Source of the DNA: Gemmatimonadota bacterium | GTDB lineage: Bacteria; Gemmatimonadota; Gemmatimonadetes; Longimicrobiales; RSA9 | Assembly (NCBI GenBank): GCA_016207445.1 | Contig: JACQPS010000369.1 | Coordinates: 1-11,895 of the forward strand | DNA: 11,895 nucleotides | Direction of reading: 5' to 3' | In this document: in pieces, positions 7,165-11,895 of the stretch | Position numbering within the stretch: the stretch's first letter is position 1 | How the letters are laid out: each line of letters starts with the position of its first letter | Translations under genes and position numbers: made by a program | Notes under the pieces: model-generated | The model's database searches: none | The model's input: only the letters and a program-made list of their open reading frames with translations | Told to the model about the DNA's origin: nothing

Positions 7165-7311
7165 TCGCTTCGTCTCTGATCACGCCGGGGGAACAAAGAG
7201 TCCGAAGAGCGGCCGGAAATCTATGGCCGGTGCCCCGCCCCGGCTATACAACGGCCCTCTGGACAGCCGTACACGCGCCGCCTAAGATCGGAAAGGCACG
7301 CCGAATCCGCA

Positions 7312-7340
7312 GGCGCCGCTCCCCTGGCCCACGCGGCGCC
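7312..7340 (+). repeat. 8-bp perfect inverted repeat in the leader of the 7399 gene
   Basis: GGCGCCGC (7312-7319) pairs with GCGGCGCC (7333-7340) around a 13-base loop. It lies 59 bases before the start of the hypothetical gene, in the 234-base divergent gap 7165-7398. That gap otherwise shows only a TATACA -10-like hexamer at 7245-7250 without a matching -35. It could be an mRNA leader hairpin or just GC-rich sequence. Confidence 0.3.
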
Positions 7341-7398
7341 GCAGGCGCCCTCGCCCGGAAACGAGCACCCCGGCCCCACGAGCACGGAGGAACCTTCC

Positions 7399-7848
7399 AT
7401 GGCACCGAGCGCCGATCGTATCCGCGTGAGACTCAACTGGATCCAGATCCTGGACAAGCTCGAGCCGGCGTTCGAGGAGCACGGCGAGTTCCGGTTCACG
7501 GTCCGGCTCTCGGACGCGAGCTCCGGTAAGGTGCTCCAGGAGACGAAGCTTCCGCGGGAGGCGGAGTACTACGCCATCTCGGATCGGCCCGGGTGGAACC
7601 GTTTGCCGCTCGACGAGGTGGTCTTCGAGGGCGAAACCCCGGACTCCCTCAAAATCGAGCTGACGGGCGAGGAGCTCGACTTCCTTTCGCCGAACGAGCA
7701 GCTCGACCCGTATCAGCGCGTGTTTACCGGCCCGCCCGCCTCCTGGGTAGGGTGGTACGGGCCGGGCGATGAGGGCGGGCAGGCCACGGCGGACGATCCC
7801 GAGAATCTGCGCAACTGGCGGGTCTGCTACAGCATCGAGCGGGTGTGA
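7399..7848 (+). CDS. Unrecognised acidic cytosolic protein
   Basis: I do not recognise this 149-residue protein. The ATG start is well supported by GGAGGAA at 7386-7392, six bases upstream. It has no signal peptide and no membrane segment, and it is acidic (many Glu/Asp). The first half alternates hydrophobic and charged residues (IRVRLNWIQIL, GEFRFTVRLSDA, LKIELTGEEL) as in a beta-sandwich domain, with a tryptophan-rich second half (PPASWVGWYGPGDEGG). It ends NWRVCYSIERV, with a single cysteine. Codon use and third-position GC match the neighbours. It is transcribed alone, divergent from the VTT gene and convergent to the BON gene. A C2-like or other beta-sandwich fold is a guess. Confidence 0.75.
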   Translation: MAPSADRIRVRLNWIQILDKLEPAFEEHGEFRFTVRLSDASSGKVLQETKLPREAEYYAISDRPGWNRLPLDEVVFEGETPDSLKIELTGEELDFLSPNEQLDPYQRVFTGPPASWVGWYGPGDEGGQATADDPENLRNWRVCYSIERV

Positions 7849-7860
7849 TTCATACCTCGA

Positions 7861-7891
7861 TTCACCGCGGAGGCCGCAAGTTGGCGGTCCA
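7861..7891 (+). repeat. Dispersed TTCACCGCGGAG-type intergenic repeat, copy 1
   Basis: TTCACCGCGGAGGCCGCAAG lies in the 54-base gap between the hypothetical gene and the BON gene. The same start (TTCACCGCGGAG followed by ccgcaa) recurs at 9778 and in reverse orientation at 9899-9932. The copies are imperfect. This resembles short repeats with a roughly 9-base period seen between genes in many environmental genomes; that comparison is from memory. Confidence 0.5.
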
Positions 7892-7902
7892 GCCGCGCGG
7901 CG

Positions 7903-8283
7903 TCACCGGGAAGAGCGAACTATCTCCGCCCCCAGGGTGAGCAGATCCTCAACTTCGTCGACGTCGTGTACCCGCCCCGCCAACGCGACCGCGCGCCTGC
8001 GCTCGGCGTCGTCCCGAACCTCGCCCCGCAGCACGATGCGGCCGGGGCTCGCCTCCTCCACGTCGATCCGCCGCCGCCCCAGCACGCGGTCACCCCAGAG
8101 GGCGTCCAGGACCCGGTCTTCCAGTCGGGTGCGACGACGGCCCTGCAACGCCTCCCGCACCAGCCGCCGCCCGCGCCGTGACAGCAGCAAGCCGGTCGCG
8201 AGCGCGCCCAAGCCGATCGCCACCGCCACCCCCACCTTGAGTGCTCTTCCCCTCAGGCGTTTGCCTCTGCTGCGTCGCTGCAT
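7903..8283 (-). CDS. Membrane-anchored BON-domain protein
   Basis: This 126-residue protein starts at ATG 8283, chosen because the coding pattern begins there; the longer upstream frame is non-coding and overlaps the MATE gene. Residues 1-13 are very basic (MQRRSRGKRLRGR), and residues about 16-34 form one hydrophobic segment (VGVAVAIGLGALATGLLL), giving a single membrane anchor. After a basic linker (RRGRRLVREALQGRRR), residues about 53-117 form a BON domain: RLEDRVLDALWGD, IDVEEASPGRIVLRGEVRDD and a terminal VDEVEDLLTL. BON domains bind phospholipid membranes and are found in osmotic-shock (OsmY-like) and outer-membrane-associated proteins. The role of this one is unknown; a membrane-stress function is inferred. 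It is encoded downstream of the MATE gene on the same strand with a 122-base gap, so co-transcription is uncertain. Confidence 0.8.
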   Translation of the reverse strand: MQRRSRGKRLRGRALKVGVAVAIGLGALATGLLLSRRGRRLVREALQGRRRTRLEDRVLDALWGDRVLGRRRIDVEEASPGRIVLRGEVRDDAERRRAVALAGRVHDVDEVEDLLTLGAEIVRSSR

Positions 8284-8405
8284 CGCCGACTCACCGGGAC
8301 AGACCCCCCGTAACCGCGCATGTGGGACCGACCGGGCCACTCGAACCGGAGGTAGTATGGAGCGCGACGAGATCCGGCGCAAAGCGGCCGAATGACGGAT
8401 GGCCG

Positions 8406-9851
8406 CTACGCCCGCAACGCTTCCAGCGGGGTCTGCCAGAAGCGGTGCCGTACGCGCAAGGCCAGCAGGATCGCCACCGCGGCGAGCCCCGCCGTGAAGC
8501 CGGCCCAGATGCCGAGCGGCCGCAGCGGCGTGCGGAATGCCAGCAGGTATCCCACCGGCAGGCCGACCAGCCAGTAGCCGACGGCGGCGGCCAGCATGGG
8601 CGTGCGGGTATCGGCGGAGCCGCGCAGCACCGAAATCCCGGCGACCTGCGCGCCATCGAAGACCTGGAAGAGCGCCGCGATGAAGAGCAGACGCGCACCC
8701 AGCTCGATGATCGCAGGGTCGGGCGTGTACAGCCCGATCAAGGTCCGCGGCACCCAGAGGAACCAAAGGGCGCACAGCGCCATGAACCCGACCGCGAGCA
8801 GGTAGGTGCCGAGCGCGGCGCGGCGGGCGGCGCGTGCCCGGCCTGCGCCGATGTGGTGCCCGACGCGCACGGATCCGGCCAGGCTCACGCCCAACGCGAC
8901 CATGAAGGTGATCGAGGCGAGATTGATCGTGACCTGATGCGCGGCCAGCTCAACCGGGCCCAGCCAACCCATCATCACGGCCGCGAACGAGAACAGTCCG
9001 ACCTCGAACGCGAGTTGCCCCCCGATGGGCGCGCCGATACGCGCGACGCGGGCCAACAGCGCGCGCTCGACGCGCCAGTGCAGCGCCCGCCAATCCAGGT
9101 ACCGGCGGTGGCGCACCAGCAGCAGCGCGAGACCGGCGAGCATGGCCCAGCGCACGATGGTCGTGGCCCACCCGCTCCCCACCACACCCATGGCCGGGAT
9201 CCACCCCGGAACGCCGTAGATGAGCAGCCAGTTCGCCAGGATGTTCAGGCCGACGCCGAGGAAGGTGATCACCATGGTGGGCTTCACCACCCCCATTCCT
9301 TCCAGGTACTGCCGGCCGGCCACGAACACGAACGCCGGCGGCACGCCCCAGGCCAGCGCGCGCATGTAGGCTCCCGCGAGCGAGGCCACCGCCGGCTGCT
9401 GCCCCAGCAGCTCGGCGAGCGGGCCGCCCAACGCGGAGAAGAGGGCGACGGGCACGCTCAGCGCGAGCGCCAGCCACACGCCCTGCACGAGGGTGCGTCG
9501 ACAACGCTCGTGCTCGCCGGCGCCGAAAGCCTGGCTCACGACCGGCGTCATGCCCACCAGCACGCCGCTGCAAAAGAGGACGGCGAAGATGTGCAGCGCG
9601 CTGCCGAGCCCCGCCGCCGCGAGCGCCCGCGCGCCCAGCGGGCCCACCATCACCGTGTCGGCGGTATTCATCCCCACCTGCCCGAGCTGGCTCACGACAA
9701 TGGGCCCGGCCAGCCGGAGCAGGCCGCGGAGCTCGTGGCGGAACAGACGCCGCCGCCGCCGCCGCGGCGGCGCGACTTTCACCGCGGAGACCGCAAAGAC
9801 CGCGGAGGATTCTTCGCGTACCGGCCGGCTCAGCGAGGAGTGAAACTTCAT
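8406..9851 (-). CDS. MATE family (NorM-like) multidrug efflux protein
   Basis: This is a MATE antiporter that exports cationic drugs or toxic metabolites using a Na+ or H+ gradient across the cytoplasmic membrane. About twelve membrane helices are visible. Family landmarks include LRLAGPIVVSQLGQVGMNTADTVMVG-like helix 1 (after residue 42), GMTPVVSQAFGAGE, the YLEGMGVVKP motif, the mid-protein IGAPIGGQLAFEVGLFSFA region and AAHQVTINLASITFMV, and AGISVLRGSADTRTP near the end. From ATG 9851 it is 481 residues, but its first 26 codons lie in a dispersed repeat and have no Shine-Dalgarno. GTG at 9782 gives 458 residues, the usual family size, and is the more likely start, though it too lacks a clear ribosome site. 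A (CGC)6 tract at 9748-9765 encodes an Arg run just after it. Substrate is unknown. Confidence 0.87.
   Translation of the reverse strand: MKFHSSLSRPVREESSAVFAVSAVKVAPPRRRRRRLFRHELRGLLRLAGPIVVSQLGQVGMNTADTVMVGPLGARALAAAGLGSALHIFAVLFCSGVLVGMTPVVSQAFGAGEHERCRRTLVQGVWLALALSVPVALFSALGGPLAELLGQQPAVASLAGAYMRALAWGVPPAFVFVAGRQYLEGMGVVKPTMVITFLGVGLNILANWLLIYGVPGWIPAMGVVGSGWATTIVRWAMLAGLALLLVRHRRYLDWRALHWRVERALLARVARIGAPIGGQLAFEVGLFSFAAVMMGWLGPVELAAHQVTINLASITFMVALGVSLAGSVRVGHHIGAGRARAARRAALGTYLLAVGFMALCALWFLWVPRTLIGLYTPDPAIIELGARLLFIAALFQVFDGAQVAGISVLRGSADTRTPMLAAAVGYWLVGLPVGYLLAFRTPLRPLGIWAGFTAGLAAVAILLALRVRHRFWQTPLEALRA
9748..9765. repeat. (CGC)6 trinucleotide tract in the MATE N-terminus
   Basis: Six tandem CGC units on the plus strand give part of a run of about six arginines in the MATE N-terminal cytoplasmic tail. 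Being a triplet tract, length changes would alter the number of residues without shifting the frame. Confidence 0.6.
9777..9820 (+). repeat. Dispersed TTCACCGCGGAG-type intergenic repeat, copy 2
   Basis: The copy begins TTTCACCGCGGAGACCGC and continues as aaagaccgcggagg. The internal unit ACCGC-GGAG / ACCGC-AAAG / ACCGC-GGAG repeats with a period of about nine bases. It overlaps the first codons of the longest MATE reading frame and is oriented opposite to copy 3. Confidence 0.6.
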
Positions 9852-9898
9852 TTATTGGGTTTTCGGTTTCCGGTACTGAACGATTCTCGCGTTGGCAA

Positions 9899-9932
9899 CT
9901 CCTGGCGTTCCTTCGCGTGCTTTGCGGTGAAT
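9899..9932 (-). repeat. Dispersed TTCACCGC-type intergenic repeat, copy 3 (inverted)
   Basis: Read on the minus strand it begins ATTCACCGCAAAGCACGCGA and continues as aggaacgccagg. It forms an imperfect inverted pair with copy 2, about 78 bases apart. A shorter forward-like piece (ACCGCAAAAGATAACCGCGG, 9944-9963) follows. Confidence 0.55.
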
Positions 9933-9957
9933 CCCCGGCAAGAACCGCAAAAGATAA

Positions 9958-9977
9958 CCGCGGCTTCGCCGCCGCGG
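9958..9977. repeat. 7-bp GC hairpin upstream of the AraC-Ogt gene
   Basis: CCGCGGC (9958-9964) and GCCGCGG (9971-9977) form a strong stem around a six-base loop. No T-run follows on either strand, so I do not call it a terminator. It belongs to the 219-base gap 9852-10070, which holds repeats and one promoter but no gene. Confidence 0.4.
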
Positions 9978-10023
9978 CAGCCGCGCGCACCCCTGGCCGC
10001 TCCCCGGCGCCGCAAGAACCGGG

Positions 10024-10052
10024 TTGAAGCACGGCCGCGCGCGTGCCATACT
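10024..10052 (+). promoter_or_regulatory. Possible promoter of the AraC-Ogt gene
   Basis: TTGAAG (10024-10029) and CATACT (10047-10052) are 17 bases apart, each matching four of six consensus positions. The start would be near 10059, leaving a very short leader that contains only the GGAGGAA ribosome site. No Ada-box-like sequence was recognised. Confidence 0.4.
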
Positions 10053-10070
10053 CGGGCGACGGAGGAACCG

Positions 10071-10943
10071 ATGACCCGAATTCCCGACGACTACCAGCGC
10101 ATCGAGCGCGCGATCGCTTTCCTGGACGCGCACTTCCGGGAGCAGCCGCGCCTGCGCGACGTGGCGCGCGCCGCCGGGCTCAGCGCATACCACTTCCAGC
10201 GCCTTTTCCGGCGCTGGGCCGGGGTGAGCCCGAAGCGCTTCGTCCAGTTCTTGACCGCAGAATACGCCCGAGGACTCCTCATGGACTCACACAACGTGCT
10301 ACGCACCTCTTACGAGGCAGGGCTCTCCGGTCCCGGCCGCCTTCACGACCTGATGGTCAGTGTGCACGCGGGCACGCCGGCCGAAGTGGCCAGCGGAGGG
10401 GCCGGCCTCGTGATCCACTATGGGTTTCACGCTTCGCCGTTCGGAGCATGCCTGCTCGCTGTCACGGCGCGCGGCGTCTGCGGACTCGCCTTCGCGGAGC
10501 CGGACGACCGCGACCAGGTCCTCGCCGAGCTGCGCGCGCGCTGGCCACGCGCGCAGTTGATCGAGGATGACGCCGCGACCGCACCTGTCGCACGACGCAT
10601 CTTTTCGAGGGACGGCAGCGAAGCGGAAGCTTCGGTCAGCCTGTTTCTCCACGGCACCAATTTTCAGCTGAAGGTGTGGGAGGCGCTCCTGCGGATTCCG
10701 GCCGGAAATGTGACGAGCTACGAAGACATCGCGCACGCGGTGGGCGCGCCACGCGCCGTGCGCGCGGTCGGCGCCGCCGTCGCCAGGAACCCGGTGGCGT
10801 ACCTGATCCCTTGCCACCGCGTGATCCGGAAGACTGGCGCCTTCGGAGACTACCACTGGGGCGCCACACGCAAGCGCGCACTGCTGGCCTGGGAGGCGGC
10901 GCGCGCTCAGTCGGCCGCGCCCGACTCTCGCCGCCGGAGGTAG
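10071..10943 (+). CDS. AraC-type regulator fused to O6-alkylguanine-DNA alkyltransferase (Ada-like, no N-terminal zinc domain)
   Basis: This 290-residue protein starts at ATG 10071, supported by GGAGGAA at 10061-10067; the open frame continues far upstream but that part is non-coding. Residues about 8-105 are an AraC-type double helix-turn-helix (RLRDVARAAGLSAYHFQRLF, then RTSYEAGLSGPGRLHDL). Residues about 112-280 are the alkyltransferase: a ribonuclease-H-like N-lobe, then the C-lobe with LKVWEALLRIPAGNVTSYED, RAVGAAVARNP, and the acceptor motif PCHRV at 247-251 with Cys248. It removes alkyl groups from O6-guanine (and O4-thymine) in a suicide reaction. The Ada methyl-phosphotriester zinc domain (four Cys) is absent, so the signal that would activate the DNA-binding part is unclear. 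Its last 37 bases overlap the 3' end of the CGNR gene on the other strand. Confidence 0.9.
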   Translation: MTRIPDDYQRIERAIAFLDAHFREQPRLRDVARAAGLSAYHFQRLFRRWAGVSPKRFVQFLTAEYARGLLMDSHNVLRTSYEAGLSGPGRLHDLMVSVHAGTPAEVASGGAGLVIHYGFHASPFGACLLAVTARGVCGLAFAEPDDRDQVLAELRARWPRAQLIEDDAATAPVARRIFSRDGSEAEASVSLFLHGTNFQLKVWEALLRIPAGNVTSYEDIAHAVGAPRAVRAVGAAVARNPVAYLIPCHRVIRKTGAFGDYHWGATRKRALLAWEAARAQSAAPDSRRRR

Positions 10944-11668
10944 TGCCGCCGCGCCTTTGCGCGATTCCCGCACTCCCGCATCTCGCACCAGCGCCGGCTC
11001 CGGTTCCGGCTCACATCCAGGAAGAGCCAGTTGCAATCCTGGCTCGTGCACTCCTTCACCCGCCCCAGCTCCTCCGACGTGAGCAGCTCGGCCGCCGACT
11101 GCGCGAGTGGCCACAGCACGCCCTCCAGCGGGGCACGATCCCACATCCACTCCCAGGCGAACCGGTCGCCGCGCCGAACCACGCGCCGGTGCGCGAGCGC
11201 CTCCGCCACCACTCGATTCAGCCGGTCCAGGTCGGAGTCCGGCGGCGTGGCCCCGGCCGCCACCGACGAAAAGATGCGGTAGATCGACTCGCGCAGCTCG
11301 CGCGCGCGCGCCAGCGCCCGGGCCGCCCCCTCGCGCTGCTGCGCGTGCCGGAGCAGTCGCTCCGCCCCCGATGCCTCCACCAACCCCAGCCGCCGGCTCC
11401 ACGCCAGCAGATCCCGATACGTGTGCAGCCGCTCCCGCGGCGCCGGCCCCCGGCGCTCGCTGGTCGTGTTGCTGAAATCGAGGCACGGCCGCCCCCCCAC
11501 CAGCGCGACCGTCTCGACCGTGCTGTCGCTCTCCGTCCTGTCCGCCTCCCCTGCCCGCTCATAACCATCATAAGCCTCTTGACAGGTTAGAAGCCGGCGT
11601 GCATCCTTGTAACCGCCATAACCAATATGGGTGGTTACGGCGCGCAAGGCAAGGCGGGCGGGGAACAC
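10907..11668 (-). CDS. CGNR zinc-finger / ABATE-domain transcriptional regulator
   Basis: From GTG 11668 the frame gives 253 residues. ABATE-like features begin at VALVGGRPCLDFSNTTSERRG (about 54-74) and continue with LHTYRDLLAWSRRLGL (81-96) and a helical middle. Residues 207-237 are the CGNR zinc finger: Cys207, Cys212, Cys228 and Cys233, with the defining CGNR sequence at 233-236, then a basic tail. Such proteins are thought to be stress-linked DNA-binding regulators. Family members usually start only 5-15 residues before the VGGR motif, so the first 45 or so residues are doubtful. They cover a palindromic, comparatively AT-rich control region, and GTG 11668 has no ribosome site. No other ATG or GTG lies in frame before the GTG inside the VGG motif itself, leaving TTG near 11652 or a non-standard start. 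Family is secure, start is not. Confidence 0.82.
   Translation of the reverse strand: MFPARLALRAVTTHIGYGGYKDARRLLTCQEAYDGYERAGEADRTESDSTVETVALVGGRPCLDFSNTTSERRGPAPRERLHTYRDLLAWSRRLGLVEASGAERLLRHAQQREGAARALARARELRESIYRIFSSVAAGATPPDSDLDRLNRVVAEALAHRRVVRRGDRFAWEWMWDRAPLEGVLWPLAQSAAELLTSEELGRVKECTSQDCNWLFLDVSRNRSRRWCEMRECGNRAKARRHYLRRRESGAAD
11561..11638. promoter_or_regulatory. Divergent control region with TAACC/GGTTA operator-like motifs
   Basis: ATAACC occurs at 11561-11566 and 11618-11623, GTAACC at 11609-11614, and its complement GGTTAC at 11633-11638. The outer pair 11609-11617 and 11630-11638 forms an inverted repeat with one mismatch, and 11609/11618 are spaced nine bases apart. On the minus strand TATGAT (11572-11567) is a good -10 with no clear -35. 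On the plus strand TTGACA (11579-11584) is a perfect -35, with a weak CATCCT 17 bases on. This looks like a regulator's own operator. Confidence 0.4.
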
Positions 11669-11699
11669 GCCTGGGCAGTCACAGGGCAGGAGGTGGCGT

Positions 11700-11895
11700 A
11701 TGTCGTTGCAGAGCGAGTGGTTGCGCGCGGAGCCGGAGCGGTGTGTGACGCGGCGGGCGCGCTCGCGGCCGGCGACGCCGGGGATCGGACGTCGCCTGCT
11801 CGAAAAGTGGTCGGAGGGGTGGACAGTGGCGGTAGCGCTGCTGGGCAGGAATCCGGACTACCTCTCGGGGCCGACGCCCTGGTCGACGGAGCGAC
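11700..11895 (+). CDS. Hypothetical protein, 3' truncated by the window end
   Basis: ATG 11700 is preceded by an excellent Shine-Dalgarno (AGGAGGTG, 11688-11695). The frame stays open for 65 codons to the last base of the window. The product begins MSLQSEWLRAEPERC, is rich in Arg early on (VTRRARSRPATPGIGRRL), and continues LLEKWSEGWTVAVALLGRNP and then DYLSGPTPWSTER. No signal peptide or membrane helix is visible in this part and I do not recognise the family. It is divergent from the CGNR regulator and may share its control region, so it is a candidate target of that regulator. The ribosome site and open frame make it probably real, but in DNA this GC-rich an open frame of 65 codons is weak evidence alone. 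Confidence 0.5.
   Translation, partial: MSLQSEWLRAEPERCVTRRARSRPATPGIGRRLLEKWSEGWTVAVALLGRNPDYLSGPTPWSTER

Noticed and set aside
8284..8775. N-terminal extension of the BON gene frame
   Set aside because: It overlaps the MATE C-terminus in another frame and lacks family features; ATG 8283 gives a normal anchor plus BON domain.
8241..10070. Upstream part of the 900-codon open frame that contains the AraC-Ogt gene
   Set aside because: Its sequence is Arg/His/Gln-rich shadow of the MATE gene, and the ribosome site and domain start place the true ATG at 10071.
1..11895. CRISPR array, insertion sequence, integrase or toxin-antitoxin pair
   Set aside because: I saw no regularly spaced identical repeats, no transposase or integrase motif, and no small paired genes. 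The tRNA genes are intact, with no duplicated 3' end nearby to suggest an attachment site.

Overview
This GC-rich window (roughly 70% G+C by eye) comes from a Gram-negative bacterium. The sign is an LpxL-type lipid A acyltransferase and several exported or envelope proteins. The overall flavour (very high GC, M6 protease, CGNR regulator, GTG starts) fits Gemmatimonadota or a similar soil or environmental lineage. That placement is inference: there is no rRNA or other marker gene here.

Layout. Positions 1-3534 (+) are a tight four-gene run: a 5'-truncated lipid A-type acyltransferase, a family 2 glycosyltransferase with an unusual Arg/Gly-rich tail, an exported DUF3108 protein, and a deoxyhypusine-synthase-like protein that seems to lack the catalytic lysine. 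Convergent to it, 3545-6121 (-) encodes a large secreted M6-type metalloprotease with a C-terminal propeller-like region. Positions 6122-6467 are a divergent control region: two TTGACC -35-like boxes lie in the arms of an 11-bp inverted repeat, followed by a hairpin-rich leader. The leader runs into tRNA-Glu(CUC) and tRNA-Val(CAC) and a rho-independent terminator.

Positions 6691-7164 (-) encode a small VTT/DedA-type membrane protein and 7399-7848 (+) an unrecognised acidic cytosolic protein. Next come 7903-8283 (-), a membrane-anchored BON-domain protein, and 8406 to about 9782/9851 (-), a MATE efflux pump whose apparent N-terminus is encoded by a dispersed intergenic repeat. After a 219-bp repeat-rich gap, 10071-10943 (+) encodes an AraC-Ogt (Ada-like) alkylation-repair protein. 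It overlaps tail to tail with a CGNR/ABATE zinc-finger regulator at 10907-11668 (-). The regulator's 5' region carries a cluster of TAACC/GGTTA motifs that looks like an operator. A divergent ORF with a strong Shine-Dalgarno begins at 11700 and runs off the end.

No CRISPR array, insertion sequence, phage module or obvious defence system is present. The first operon points to envelope biogenesis. The right half looks like stress or xenobiotic-response genes (BON, MATE, alkyltransferase, CGNR regulator) arranged as separate transcription units. I do not see a clearly new multi-gene system. The points most worth checking are the DHS-like protein without its lysine, the symmetric divergent promoter with structured leader, the repeat-derived MATE N-terminus, and the TAACC operator cluster.
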